Positions 20,767 through 29,580 are shown, counted from the first letter of the stretch. The stretch is DNA of 64,000 nucleotides from Polaromonas sp. (GCF_029945685.1 NZ_JAQSDA010000020.1:488044-552043); one strand, 5' to 3'. Numbers and translations: made by a program. Notes: generated from the sequence alone by a model not told the origin.

Positions 20767-22340
20767 GGGACAGGTTCCTTACGGATGGCGTCGAGGCTGC
20801 GTACAACGGGGTTGTAGCGCCTGATGGCGCCAGGAGCAGATTGTATGAACTCCAGGGCGTCCGCACGGGTTTCGAAGTGCCCGGCATAAAGGGCGTGAAA
20901 AAGCTGGCGCTGATAGAGCCGGTTGTGCACGAGCACCGGCACGGCAGGCTGCGCTGCGCCGTTCAGCGCTGCCTGGACTTCATTGGCCATCGCCAGCACT
21001 TCGGCATCGCGGGGGGCGCGCTGGGACAGCAACTGAACCGTGAAGCCCCTGGTGGAAGGCCTGGCGATGAACTCGTCCGTGACCTGCATGCGAACGGCCA
21101 GGGCGTTGTCCTTCAGCTTCGCCACTAGTGCGGGCTCAGCGATAGGCGCCCTTGTGGCTGCAGGCGACGGCGGCACCGGGGCCGGGACCGGAGATGCCGG
21201 ACCGGCGGCAGGTGCGCCCGGCGGGGTTGGCGCAACAGCCAGAACAGGACCGGGAGCCGCCTGAGCGACCGGGGCAAGCGGCAACGGCGACGGCGACGAT
21301 GGCGACGGGTTTGCTGCGGGCATCGAGGCAGGCTCCGGGACCACCGGCAACGTCACCGGCTGGGTCACGGCCACCCGTTCACGCCTGTCCATGCCGCCTC
21401 CGCTGCCGAGAAGATAACCGGCGCCCAGGGCCACCAGTACTCCGAGGCCTGCCGGTGCAAACCTGCGCCACAGACTTGCGGAAGGGTCACCCGCATTTGC
21501 GGGAAACAGCGCAGCGCGCCGGGAGGTCGGCAGGCTGTCCCCAACCGCGCGGCGAACCTGGTCAATACCGACTTGCGGCACACCCTCCGCATACGCCGCC
21601 AGCATGGACTTGTCGGCCAGCATGTTGAGTTTGCGGGTACGGCCCTCGGAGGCCTGCACCAGCAGGCGCAACGCGGCGGCGTCAAACAGTTCGCCTCCCT
21701 TCCACCCGGCCTTGTGCAGGCGAAACATCAGGTAAGCCGAGGCCTCCTGGGCATTGAGCGGCTGCAGTTCGAACCGGTGACTGATCCGGTCCTTGACCTG
21801 CCTGAGCTGGGGTGCGGCCAGTAACTCGTCAAGCTCGGGCTGGCCAAACAACACGATTTTGAGAAGCTTGTTCTGTGTCGTTTCCAGATTGGACAACAGG
21901 CGGATTTCCTCCAGCGTGGTCGCCGGCATGCTGTGCGCCTCGTCGATCACGACCACCACGCGCCGGCCCTGCGAGTAACGCTCGATAAGCACGGACTCCA
22001 GCGCCGCCAGCATGTGCGACCGGTTGCCCTGCGGCGGCTCGGGCATCAGATCACGGGCAATCGCGCCCAGAATCTCGTCGCGGTCAAAAACCGGGTTGGC
22101 CAGATAAACGGTGTCCGACGGCAAGGGCCGCAGCCGCTCCAGAAGCATCCTGCTGAGCATGGTTTTGCCCATGCCGATTTCACCCACCACGCTCACGATT
22201 CCCTCGTCATGCATGGATGCAACGATCAAACCTTCAAGAATGTCGCCGCGCTGCCCCCCGGTAAAAAAGAGTCCGGTGTCGGGTGTAATGCGAAAAGGAT
22301 CCGTCGACAAGCCGAAGTGATCTAGGTAAAGAACACTCAT
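20763..22340 (-). CDS. mshM: AAA ATPase of the MSHA locus (MshM/ExeA-like) with C-terminal SPOR-like domain
   Basis: A 525-residue protein. It begins YLDHFGLSTDPFRITPDTGLFF, the hallmark of ExeA/MshM ATPases, with Walker A GEIGMGKT near residue 55 and Walker B VVVVIDEAHSM near 131. A membrane helix (about 295-312, GLGVLVALGAGYLLG) is followed by a Pro/Ala/Ser linker (partly encoded by simple ggcgac repeats at about 21275-21310) and a C-terminal SPOR-like domain (FTVQLLSQRAPRDAEVLAM). Such proteins help place the secretin in the cell wall. It is the first gene of the operon; a 425-bp gap precedes it. Confidence 0.9.
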   Translation of the reverse strand: MSVLYLDHFGLSTDPFRITPDTGLFFTGGQRGDILEGLIVASMHDEGIVSVVGEIGMGKTMLSRMLLERLRPLPSDTVYLANPVFDRDEILGAIARDLMPEPPQGNRSHMLAALESVLIERYSQGRRVVVVIDEAHSMPATTLEEIRLLSNLETTQNKLLKIVLFGQPELDELLAAPQLRQVKDRISHRFELQPLNAQEASAYLMFRLHKAGWKGGELFDAAALRLLVQASEGRTRKLNMLADKSMLAAYAEGVPQVGIDQVRRAVGDSLPTSRRAALFPANAGDPSASLWRRFAPAGLGVLVALGAGYLLGSGGGMDRRERVAVTQPVTLPVVPEPASMPAANPSPSSPSPLPLAPVAQAAPGPVLAVAPTPPGAPAAGPASPVPAPVPPSPAATRAPIAEPALVAKLKDNALAVRMQVTDEFIARPSTRGFTVQLLSQRAPRDAEVLAMANEVQAALNGAAQPAVPVLVHNRLYQRQLFHALYAGHFETRADALEFIQSAPGAIRRYNPVVRSLDAIRKEPVP

Positions 22341-22765
22341 GTTTTCAATTACTTGTTAAGGAATGCTCACGTGGTGCGCGGTCATGTTGGTGACGGCCAA
22401 AACAGGGATTATGCGTTTTAAACCGGAAATGCAAAATTTTGTTACACGTCGGACGGGCGCGACTGTTGCATTCCGGGAATACCGGCGCGGCGGCGGGCGG
22501 CCGCCACCGGGCCGGCCTTGCGCGCGAAGCAGCGGGACCCACCGCGGGGGACGGGCGTCCTGATCCAGGGTTTTGATGAAACGGCATGGGGCCGCCCCAA
22601 GAGCTGACCCCGGGACGCCAACCCCCAAAAGATGGAGGGCTCCGGCCCAAGGCCCGGTCGCAGCTGCCCCCTCGGCCGCTATCAGGCCGCCATCAGGGGT
22701 CGGCTTGGGAAAGTTCTGTCGTCGTCAGACGGCGCAAACGCAGGCTGACGACGGGGGGCGGCGGC
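22341..22765. other. Intergenic region upstream of the pilus operon
   Basis: A 425-bp gap between the pilus operon and scoB. The right-hand two thirds are very G+C-rich with no gene, and the left third is A+T-rich (gcaaaattttgttac near 22431) as expected of the pilus operon promoter. No repeat-family copy or terminator hairpin with a T-run was found. Confidence 0.45.
22408..22434 (-). promoter_or_regulatory. Possible promoter of the pilus operon
   Basis: On the minus strand TTGCAT and CATAAT lie 15 bp apart, about 68 bp before the mshM start, in the only A+T-rich part of the gap. The spacing is 2 bp short of ideal, so this is a weak call. Confidence 0.3.
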
Positions 22766-23404
22766 TCAGAGCAGCTTGCAGCCCGTCTTGGCCTGCAGGG
22801 CTTCGAGGGTGACCCCGGGTGCCAGTTCAACCACTTTCAGGCCCTTCGGCGTGACGTCCATCACGGCCAGATCGGTGATGATGCGGTCCACCACACCAAC
22901 CCCGGTCAGGGGCAAGGTGCATTTTTCGAGGATTTTCAGGTCTTCCGTGCCGTCTTTTTTCTTCGCGACATGCTCCATCAGGATGATGACCCGCTTGACG
23001 CCGGCCACCAGGTCCATGGCGCCGCCCATGCCCTTGATCATCTTGCCCGGAATCATCCAGTTGGCCAGGTCGCCGTGTTCGCTGACCTGCATGGCCCCGA
23101 GGATGCTGAGGTTGATCTTGCCGCCGCGGATCATGGCAAAGCTGTCGTGGCTGCCGAAAATCGACGATCCCTTGATGGTGGTCACGGTCTGCTTGCCGGC
23201 GTTGATCAGGTCGGCATCGACCTCGTCCTCATACGGGAAGGGGCCAATGCCCAGCATGCCGTTCTCGCTTTGCAGCCAGACCTCGATGTGGTCGGGCACG
23301 AAATTGGCCACCAGCGTCGGGATGCCGATGCCGAGGTTCACGTAAAAACCGTCTTCGAGTTCCTGCGCCGCTCGCGCGGCCATTTGATCCTGGGTCCATG
23401 CCAT
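22766..23404 (-). CDS. scoB: 3-oxoacid CoA-transferase subunit B
   Basis: With ScoA it moves CoA from succinyl-CoA to acetoacetate or another 3-oxoacid (ketone-body use). It has 212 residues, with the catalytic-Glu motif [10 protein letters not shown] near residue 46, and [15 protein letters not shown] and [16 protein letters not shown] typical of subunit B. I start at ATG 23404 ([11 protein letters not shown]) because GAGGAG lies about 6 bp upstream. The subunit A stop lies within that ribosome-binding site, so the pair is tightly coupled. Confidence 0.95.
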   Translation of the reverse strand: MAWTQDQMAARAAQELEDGFYVNLGIGIPTLVANFVPDHIEVWLQSENGMLGIGPFPYEDEVDADLINAGKQTVTTIKGSSIFGSHDSFAMIRGGKINLSILGAMQVSEHGDLANWMIPGKMIKGMGGAMDLVAGVKRVIILMEHVAKKKDGTEDLKILEKCTLPLTGVGVVDRIITDLAVMDVTPKGLKVVELAPGVTLEALQAKTGCKLL

Positions 23405-23415
23405 GTTCGTGCTCC

Positions 23416-24120
23416 TCAAACTTTACGGTCGCGGGTGGTGCGCTTTTCAATGCGCTTCTCGGGCGTGGGGTTGTGCACGATGCGGTGCACGTAGATGCCG
23501 GGCAGGTGGATGTCGTCGGGCGCCAGTTCGCCGGTGGCTACGACGCGCTCCACTTCCACGATGCAGATCCTGCCCGCCATGGCCGCGGCCGGGTTGAAAT
23601 TGCGCGCCGTCAGGTTGAAGCGCAGGTTGCCCGAGCGGTCGGCAATGTCAGCCTTGATCAGCGCCACATCAGGCACCAGCGAGCGTTCCATCAGGTAGGT
23701 TTCGCCGTCGAAATCGCGCAGTTCCTTGCCCTCGGCCACGAGGGTGCCGACTCCGGTTTTCGTGAAAAATGCCGGAATGCCGGCGCCGCCCGCGCGCAGC
23801 TTTTCGGCCAGCGTACCTTGCGGCGTGAACTCCAGCTCCAGTTCGCCGGCCAGGTACTGGCGCTCGAACTCCTTGTTCTCGCCCACGTAGCTGGAAATCA
23901 TTTTTTTGATCTGCCGGGTCTCCAGCAATTTACCCAGGCCAAAACCGTCCACACCGGCGTTGTTGGAGATCACGGTCAGATTTTTGACCTGACTGGCTTT
24001 GAGCGCTTCGATCAGGGCCTCGGGAATGCCGCACAGGCCGAAACCACCGACAGCCATCAGCTGACCGTCCTTGACGACACCTTTGAGGGCTTCGTCAGCG
24101 GAGGGGAAAAGTTTATTCAC
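23416..24120 (-). CDS. scoA: 3-oxoacid CoA-transferase subunit A
   Basis: Subunit A of the same transferase, 234 residues. [20 protein letters not shown] start, the glycine-rich [13 protein letters not shown] motif near residue 25, and the SNNAG and [14 protein letters not shown] motifs are all present. It is the first gene of the pair and diverges from a PAS-LuxR regulator across a 112-bp gap that contains a good palindrome, so that regulator may control it. Confidence 0.95.
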   Translation of the reverse strand: MNKLFPSADEALKGVVKDGQLMAVGGFGLCGIPEALIEALKASQVKNLTVISNNAGVDGFGLGKLLETRQIKKMISSYVGENKEFERQYLAGELELEFTPQGTLAEKLRAGGAGIPAFFTKTGVGTLVAEGKELRDFDGETYLMERSLVPDVALIKADIADRSGNLRFNLTARNFNPAAAMAGRICIVEVERVVATGELAPDDIHLPGIYVHRIVHNPTPEKRIEKRTTRDRKV

Positions 24121-24167
24121 AAAAATCTCCTGCAGAGCTTCAACACGAACTTCAAAAGCCTTACGAT

Positions 24168-24189
24168 ACTACCTATATACATACGTAGT
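24168..24189. promoter_or_regulatory. 22-bp palindromic operator between scoA and luxR-type gene
   Basis: Arms ACTAC (24168-24172) and GTAGT (24185-24189) with a partly symmetric AT-rich centre; 18 of 22 positions obey the dyad. It sits 48 bp from the scoA start and 44 bp from the regulator start. A LuxR-family site is inferred from the adjacent gene. Confidence 0.55.
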
Positions 24190-24232
24190 TATCCCTAAAG
24201 TCAAACCCGCACTTCCGCTTCCCTGCACCAAC

Positions 24233-24787
24233 ATGGACATTGATTACCGCCTGGCATTCGACATGGCTCCCGTGGGTCTGGTGCTTTCGCGCAACCGGGC
24301 CATTGTCGACTGCAACCAGCATCTGTGCGAGATGTTCGGCGCCACGCGCGAGCAACTCACCGGCCAGTCGTTCCAGATTCTCTATCCAAGCGCGGACGAG
24401 TATGAACGCATAGGTGCGCGCATGTTGCCCATCCTCAACGCCAAGGGGCATTACGCCGACGACCGCATCATGAAACGCGTGGACGGCCGCCTCAAGGGCG
24501 AGACCTTCTGGTGCCATGTCACGGGGCGAGCGCTGAACCGGGCCTCACCGCACGAGTCCGGCATCTGGACCTTCGAGGACCTCAGCTCGCGCCGGCCCGT
24601 CAAGGCCGAACTCACCGCGCGCGAGCGCGAGGTGGCCGCGCACCTGATGGACGGGCTGACGTCCAAGGAAATCGGCCGCGCCCTCGTCATCAGCCACCGC
24701 ACGGTGGAAATCTACCGGGCCCGCCTGATGCGCAAGTACAAGGCGTCGACCACGGCCGACCTGGTGCACAAGCTGATGGCGGGTTGA
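24233..24787 (+). CDS. PAS domain LuxR-family transcription regulator
   Basis: A 184-residue regulator: an N-terminal PAS domain (MDIDYRLAFDMAPVGLVLSR, then NQHLCEMFGATREQLTGQSF) and a C-terminal LuxR helix-turn-helix (LTAREREVAAHLMDGLTSKEIGRALVISHRTVEIYRARLMRKY). The start is ATG 24233, where PAS homology begins; the frame is open upstream but enters scoA. It is divergent from scoAB and probably its activator, with a small molecule or metabolite sensed by the PAS domain. The ligand is unknown. Confidence 0.88.
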   Translation: MDIDYRLAFDMAPVGLVLSRNRAIVDCNQHLCEMFGATREQLTGQSFQILYPSADEYERIGARMLPILNAKGHYADDRIMKRVDGRLKGETFWCHVTGRALNRASPHESGIWTFEDLSSRRPVKAELTAREREVAAHLMDGLTSKEIGRALVISHRTVEIYRARLMRKYKASTTADLVHKLMAG

Positions 24788-24794
24788 ACACAAC

Positions 24795-24843
24795 GCTACT
24801 TTATTAATAGCGCTTCCCGCTTGCCTGAAAAGGGCTGGCGGCC
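24795..24843 (+). repeat. Family-A repeat copy
   Basis: gctactttattaatagcgct... agggctggcggcc follows the family layout, filling nearly the whole 58-bp gap between two convergent genes, where it may act as a terminator. Confidence 0.65.
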
Positions 24844-24845
24844 TC

Positions 24846-26339
24846 CTAGATCATCACCCTGGAAACGCGCGCAGACTTTTCATCGACGGTTTCCGGTCCG
24901 TCGCTGCCGTCTGTCGCGGCCAGCTCGCCGAACGGCAGCGCCTGCTTGACCAGCACCACCGTGCACGGCGCCGCCATCGCGACCCGGATGGGCACCGTGG
25001 CCAGCAGCCGCTGCATCTGCAAGCCATGGGTGGCCGCACCCATCACGATCATGCTGACCTGGTTGCCTTGCGCATAACGCAGCAGGGCCTGAGCGACGTC
25101 ACCGTTTTCGAGGATGTGGAAGGAGACGGTCTGGCCGCTCAAGTCCAGTGGCTGGGCCCATTGCCGCAGCATGCCGAGGTAGCGCCGGTGAACCGTGGTC
25201 TCGCTGGAGGCAGCATCGTGGCCCGGCGTTTCACCGGGGTTGATCACACTCACACAGGCGAGCCGGGCGCCAGGCACGGTCCCGAGGGCACGCGACACCG
25301 CCTCGCGCAGGGAATACAGGGTGGCATCACTCACGTCGCGGTTGGGAACGGCCACCATGATGATGGGAACCTCGTCAATCTGCCGGGATGGCAATACGCT
25401 GGGCTGGTAGTGCATGCCGGCGGCGCGTACCCAGCGTTTCAGGTGCGCCCAGAAGCCTGTGGCTCGGACGCGCCGCCCACGGTCGCTCACCTGCACCTGC
25501 TGCGGGTGCGAGAGATCAAAAGCCAGATGCGCGGCAGAGGCGTAACGCCGCGCGGCCTCCGGTTCCAGGCAGCGCAGGATCACTTCCTGCAGCCATTCGG
25601 GCAGTTCCGGGCGCCACTTGCGCGGCGGCACCGGGTCCATCCACAGGCGCTGGCGCAGCCCGCCGCTGGTCTGCGGATTGCCAAAAGGAAGCTCGCGCGT
25701 GGCCATTTCATACAGCATGACACCGATGGCAAAAATGTCGCTGCGCGGGTCACCGCGCACGCCCACCACCTGCTCGGGTGCCATCCAGGTCGGTGATCCC
25801 ACGGCCGGGCGCAGTTCCTCGGCCAGCAGGTCCGGATAGTGGGCGTGGCAGGACAGGCCGAAGTCGAGCAGCACCGCCCGGCCGTCCGGCCGTATCAGTA
25901 CATTGGCCGGCTTCAGGTCCAGGTGGCAAACGTCCTGCAGGTGCAGGCTGTGCGCGGCCTGCGCCACGGCCGCGCCCAGCCGGGCGATCTCTTCAGCGGC
26001 CATCGGCGCGGGCTCGTCGTCCAGCCACTGCTGAATGGTGCGTCCGGTCACCTCTTCCATGACCAGGTACGGCAGAGTCGCCAGGTCACCGGCGGCCACC
26101 AGGCGCGGCACGTGCGGACCGGTGAGCACCGACAGGATCTGCAGTTCCACCTCAAACCCGACGATGTTCTCCGCGCCGTCGCCCTCGGTCATGCGCGGCA
26201 CCTTCATGACCATCGGAAACGGCACGCGCTGCGCAACGCAGGCATAAGCGACCTGGTAGATGTGGGCCATGCCCCCGGCATGCAGGCAGTCACCGACCTG
26301 GAAGCCGTCAATCACCGTCCCGGGGGTGAGCAGTTTCAC
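24846..26339 (-). CDS. Serine/threonine protein kinase fused to a universal stress domain
   Basis: A 497-residue fusion. Residues about 10-280 form a Hanks-type kinase: ATP-binding Lys in VMKVPR, catalytic loop HLDLKPANVL near 137, DFGL near 159, and GSPTWMAPEQ as the activation segment. Residues about 325-480 form a UspA-like domain with the nucleotide-binding signature (VMGAATHGLQMQRLLATVP... CTVVLVK). The glycine-rich loop reads HAGGMAHIY. It starts at GTG 26339, overlapping the metallophosphoesterase stop by 4 bp. No transmembrane sensor is present, so the Usp part may sense nucleotides. The pairing with a phosphoesterase suggests a reversible switch, which is inference. Confidence 0.9.
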   Translation of the reverse strand: MKLLTPGTVIDGFQVGDCLHAGGMAHIYQVAYACVAQRVPFPMVMKVPRMTEGDGAENIVGFEVELQILSVLTGPHVPRLVAAGDLATLPYLVMEEVTGRTIQQWLDDEPAPMAAEEIARLGAAVAQAAHSLHLQDVCHLDLKPANVLIRPDGRAVLLDFGLSCHAHYPDLLAEELRPAVGSPTWMAPEQVVGVRGDPRSDIFAIGVMLYEMATRELPFGNPQTSGGLRQRLWMDPVPPRKWRPELPEWLQEVILRCLEPEAARRYASAAHLAFDLSHPQQVQVSDRGRRVRATGFWAHLKRWVRAAGMHYQPSVLPSRQIDEVPIIMVAVPNRDVSDATLYSLREAVSRALGTVPGARLACVSVINPGETPGHDAASSETTVHRRYLGMLRQWAQPLDLSGQTVSFHILENGDVAQALLRYAQGNQVSMIVMGAATHGLQMQRLLATVPIRVAMAAPCTVVLVKQALPFGELAATDGSDGPETVDEKSARVSRVMI

Positions 26340-27088
26340 AAGCCCTGCTCCAGCCGTTTCGCAAAATCCTCAGGCAGCCCTGCCGCCCGGACATCGGCCG
26401 CAGCCGCGAGATGGTCGTAGGCGACCCGATGAAAGGTCAGTTCGGCGCGCGCCGCGTCAAACATCGCATACATCGCGTCGGTGTTGCCATCCCGTGGCTG
26501 CCCGACCGACCCCACGGTGGCAATCCAGCGGCGATGCGGCGGTAGCGGAATGGTGGCGCCCGCCGTGGGCTCAAAACGCAGGAGCTTTTGGCTGGCGCCG
26601 CGGAAATAAAGGGTCTGCTGATGCACGTGGCCGCCAAAAACATAACGCACCCGCGTGTCGGTGCATGCCGCATGCAGGCTGGCCTCGGCGCGGTGCCCGC
26701 TGTCGACATACAGCCAGCGCTGCGGTGCATCGGCACTGGCATGCACCAGAAACACGGCGCCGTCGGTGGCGGTCAGCGGCAACCCGGCCAGGAAGTCCAG
26801 GTCTGCGGGCGCCAATTGCGAGCGGGTCCACGCCGCGCCAGTCGCGTCCATCTTTCCAGCTTGCACGAGCGGGGCCGCCGCCATCGCATCGTGGTTGCCC
26901 TGAAGGACGATGGCGCCGTCCTGCGCGAGCTCGCGCACCCGGCGCACCACCTGCGCAGGCTGCGCCCCGTAACCCACCAGATCGCCAAGCACGGCGAAAC
27001 GCTGCGCACCCTGGGCGGCGGCGTGGTCCATGCAGGCGTCCAGCGCACGCAGGTTGGAATGGATATCGGACAACAAGGCGATTTTCAT
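26336..27088 (-). CDS. Calcineurin-like metallophosphoesterase
   Basis: A 250-residue enzyme with the metal-binding motifs in order: LLSDIHSN (residue 5), LGDLVGYG (about 35), LQGNHD (about 62), LVHAS (about 108) and GGHVHQ (about 150). This set fits the YfcE/diadenosine or protein phosphatase-like group. Substrate unknown. It is the first gene of a coupled pair with the Ser/Thr kinase and may remove the phosphates that kinase adds. Confidence 0.87.
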   Translation of the reverse strand: MKIALLSDIHSNLRALDACMDHAAAQGAQRFAVLGDLVGYGAQPAQVVRRVRELAQDGAIVLQGNHDAMAAAPLVQAGKMDATGAAWTRSQLAPADLDFLAGLPLTATDGAVFLVHASADAPQRWLYVDSGHRAEASLHAACTDTRVRYVFGGHVHQQTLYFRGASQKLLRFEPTAGATIPLPPHRRWIATVGSVGQPRDGNTDAMYAMFDAARAELTFHRVAYDHLAAAADVRAAGLPEDFAKRLEQGL

Positions 27089-27199
27089 GGCTCGTGGGCT
27101 ACATCATCGGCCCCGAACCTGATGCCAGGCTTGCATCGGACCCCGGCCGGCATGGGGCGACCCCCACGCCTGCGGGTCACACCAACTCCAGGCCAACTT

Positions 27200-27248
27200 G
27201 CTATCATATTTATAGCTATGTGCGCTTGAACCCATTGGGCTGAAGGCC
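27200..27248 (+). repeat. Family-A repeat copy
   Basis: gctatcatatttatagctat... attgggctgaaggcc follows the family layout, in the gap between the metallophosphoesterase and the HPF-like gene. Confidence 0.75.
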
Positions 27249-27316
27249 AAAAGCACTCGAAAGCGAAAGCTGGCTCCAGGGCCAACGCCAGTTGCTGGCG
27301 GCGACCTACCGGGAGC

Positions 27317-27676
27317 TCAGAGGGTGCCGGGATCGGGTTCACGGCGGATGGAATCCCGTGAACGGTGGTCGCGCAGCTTGTCCAGCGTGTGTTCGAGCAC
27401 CCGCTTGAGTTTCTCGCTCGCGCCCCGGAAGGCTTCGTCCTGGCTGGAGGCATGGTGGTTGACTGCCAGCGGCTCGTGGTGCGCAAGCCGGGCCTCGATC
27501 ATGCAGCGCTTGTGGTCGGCACTGACCTTGTCGCTGTTCTCGTCGCTCATGTGCACCTCAATGCGGGTGATGTCATCCTTGAAGCGGCTCAGCGACGCAT
27601 TGAGTTCCGTGCTGGCCCACCGCTCAAACGACTCACCGGTGTGGATCGTGTGGTTGGAGTTGACTTGAACTTGCAT
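27317..27676 (-). CDS. HPF/RaiA-like ribosome-associated protein
   Basis: A 119-residue protein of the sigma-54 modulation/HPF family (MQVQVNSNHTIHTGESFERWASTEL start; RFKDDITRIEVHMSDEN near residue 31; then a basic helix). Family members bind the small ribosomal subunit and help hibernation under stress. This copy has a longer, charged tail ending SIRREPDPGTL. It stands alone on the minus strand, with GGAAA-type purines before the ATG. Confidence 0.82.
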   Translation of the reverse strand: MQVQVNSNHTIHTGESFERWASTELNASLSRFKDDITRIEVHMSDENSDKVSADHKRCMIEARLAHHEPLAVNHHASSQDEAFRGASEKLKRVLEHTLDKLRDHRSRDSIRREPDPGTL

Positions 27677-28009
27677 GTGTTTTTTCCTTTCAGGGTCTGC
27701 AACCCGCGCCGTGAAAGCCGGGCTGCCATGAAGTCACACGGTGGTGACTGGAAATTCATTGTGCGCCCTGCCCGCCCGAGGGCGTGTAGTCCGCATTCCC
27801 CCGCAAAAGTAGGTGACTCAAATCCGTGGCACTTGCTGCGACATCACTTCCCTTCCCGGTAGCGGGAAGAATTTTCCGCTTGCAAGCCTTCCGGGAAGCG
27901 GGTGACCGACCTCCAGGCCATCGCCATACACAAAAGGGATGTGCAGGATCTGCATGGCAGGACATGGCAAACCCAGGCAGAAGAAAGCCTGGCACGTCGC
28001 CCCGCCCCC
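27677..28009. other. Intergenic region, no gene seen
   Basis: A 333-bp gap between two minus-strand genes. It should hold the HPF-like gene promoter. Open frames crossing it lack a ribosome-binding site and a plausible product. A short inverted repeat (cttcccggtagcgggaag, 27850-27867) is present without a T-run. Confidence 0.4.
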
Positions 28010-28378
28010 CTACTTGCCGTCGATCACCTCGGCCGCGCTGCGGAAGGCGTCCACCGCCGTGGGCACACCGCAATAAACGGCGGCATGCAGCAAAACCTCC
28101 TGAATCTCGGCAGCCGTTGCGCCATTGTTGAGCGCACCACGCACATGGGCCTTGAGTTCATGCTGCTTGCCGAGCGCCGTGAGCATGGCCACGGTGATCA
28201 GGCTTCGCGTCTTGCGCTCCAGGCCCGGTCGCTGCCAGACATCGCCCCAGGCCTTGGCGGTGATGTGTTCCTGAATGGGCCGGGTGAAGTCGGTCACATT
28301 GGCGAACGCATTGCTTACGAAGTCTTCGCCCATCACCTGCTTGCGGGTGGCGAGGCCTTTGTCGAATTGGGAATCCAT
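28010..28378 (-). CDS. Carboxymuconolactone decarboxylase family protein (PcaC-like)
   Basis: A 122-residue protein: MDSQFDKGLATRKQVMGEDF start, WGDVWQRPGLERKTRSLITVAMLTALGK, and the CMD signature ELKAHVRGALNNGATAAEIQEVLLHAAVYCGVPTAVDAF. PcaC decarboxylates 4-carboxymuconolactone in the protocatechuate pathway. No other pca gene is near, so the substrate is open. The family's AhpD-type CxxC pair is absent, which fits PcaC rather than AhpD. Confidence 0.87.
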   Translation of the reverse strand: MDSQFDKGLATRKQVMGEDFVSNAFANVTDFTRPIQEHITAKAWGDVWQRPGLERKTRSLITVAMLTALGKQHELKAHVRGALNNGATAAEIQEVLLHAAVYCGVPTAVDAFRSAAEVIDGK

Positions 28379-28514
28379 GGGTCAAGTTCTCCTGGGTAAA
28401 TCGCCAGCATAGCCGCTGACGTCCCCTTCAGCCTGCGCCGGCAAGCCGAACCCTCAGTGTCAACCGGACCTGAACGTATCATTGCCGGACCATTCACCCG
28501 CAATGAGACAAACC

Positions 28515-29090
28515 ATGCCCACAAGATATCCCCTGCCCGACCTCAATAGCCTGCCCGATGACATCAAGGCCAAAGTGCTGGAGGTGCAGGAAAAGGCCGG
28601 CTTCGTACCCAATGTGTTTCTGGCGCTGGCGCGCCGACCGGCCGAATGGCGCGCCTTTTTCGCCTACCATGACGCACTGATGTTGCGCGAAGAATCGGGC
28701 CTGAGCAAAGGCGACCGCGAGATGATCGTGACCACCACCAGCGCGGCCAACCACTGCCTGTATTGCGTGGTGGCGCATGGCGCTCTCCTGCGGATCTACG
28801 AGAAAAAACCGCTGGTGGCCGACCAGGTGGCGGTGAACTACCGCAAGGCCGACATCACGCCGCGCCAGCGCGCCATGCTGGACTTCGCAATGAAGATCTG
28901 CCAGACGTCGGACGAGGTGGAAGAAGCCGACTTTGCCGCACTGCATGCCCACGGCTTCAACGACGAGGACATCTGGGACATCGCCGCGATCACCGCCTTT
29001 TTCGGCCTGTCCAACCGCATCGCAAGCTTTTCCAGCATGATGCCCAACCCCGAGTTTTACCTGATGGGCCGGGTTCCCAAGCAGAAGTGA
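28515..29090 (+). CDS. Peroxidase-related AhpD-fold protein
   Basis: A 191-residue protein of the uncharacterised peroxidase-related group (alkylhydroperoxidase D fold). LNSLPDDIKAKVLEVQEKAGFVPNVF opens it, and the redox pair appears as NHCLYCVVAHG. I choose ATG 28515 (MPTRYPLPDL), where family similarity begins; an ATG four codons earlier is possible and neither has a strong ribosome-binding site. It diverges from the PcaC-like gene. Confidence 0.85.
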   Translation: MPTRYPLPDLNSLPDDIKAKVLEVQEKAGFVPNVFLALARRPAEWRAFFAYHDALMLREESGLSKGDREMIVTTTSAANHCLYCVVAHGALLRIYEKKPLVADQVAVNYRKADITPRQRAMLDFAMKICQTSDEVEEADFAALHAHGFNDEDIWDIAAITAFFGLSNRIASFSSMMPNPEFYLMGRVPKQK

Positions 29091-29101
29091 TCTGCGTTTT
29101 T

Positions 29102-29149
29102 GCCATTTTTTTTGTAGCTGCTTTCGCCCACCCAAAAAGGGCTCAGACC
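29102..29149 (+). repeat. Family-A repeat copy
   Basis: gcc-(T-run)-gtagctgctttcgcccaccc-aaaaagggctcagacc fits the family layout with a degenerate left end. It occupies the gap between two convergent genes. Confidence 0.6.
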
Positions 29150-29160
29150 CGATTTGATGC

Positions 29161-29580
29161 TTAACTGACGATGGCGCGCATCCAGTCGGGCAGGTTCGCC
29201 GCTTTCTGGCTCGGGAAGTCCACCCAGATCGTCGTGGCGCCGCCTGCTGCGCAAATCACCCCGGGCTGATCGGCGCGCTCCATGGTGCCCCAGCTCTCGA
29301 AGGTGGTGCGGCCCGGGTCGCTGACATACATCTTGACCAGTACGTCGCCAGGGTATTCGAGCTGCTTGTAGAAATTGCAGAACGCATTGACGATGACCGG
29401 GCCTTCGCCTTTCGGATCGGGCACACAGCCAACGGAATGCATCCAGTCGATGCGCACCGTTTCCAGATAACGGAAATAGCTGGTGTTGTTGACATGGCCC
29501 ATGGCGTCCATGTCACCCCACCGGATGGGAACGCGCATTTCAAAAACCAGTTTCTTGATGTCGGGAATTTCAATTTTCAT
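29161..29580 (-). CDS. Acyl-CoA thioesterase, 4HBT family
   Basis: A 139-residue hot-dog-fold protein with the 4-hydroxybenzoyl-CoA thioesterase signature RWGDMDAMGHVNNTSYFRYLE (catalytic Asp in this motif) near residue 20. It hydrolyses an acyl-CoA of unknown chain. The start ATG 29580 (MKIEIPDIKKL) is the first one giving a family-like N-terminus; longer forms only add open frame. It lies 82 bp past the SDR gene on the same strand, in a fatty-acid oxidation neighbourhood (SDR, ETF-QO). Confidence 0.88.
   Translation of the reverse strand: MKIEIPDIKKLVFEMRVPIRWGDMDAMGHVNNTSYFRYLETVRIDWMHSVGCVPDPKGEGPVIVNAFCNFYKQLEYPGDVLVKMYVSDPGRTTFESWGTMERADQPGVICAAGGATTIWVDFPSQKAANLPDWMRAIVS

Noticed and set aside
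21270-21315. Simple ggcgac repeat in mshM as a CRISPR or phase-variable tract
   Set aside because: It is a short in-frame linker in a Pro/Ala-rich region, not an array of spaced repeats nor a frame-shifting tract by eye.
27756-28073. 105-codon minus-strand frame in the gap before the HPF-like gene
   Set aside because: No ribosome-binding site, Gly/Arg-rich random-like product, overlaps the end of the PcaC-like gene.
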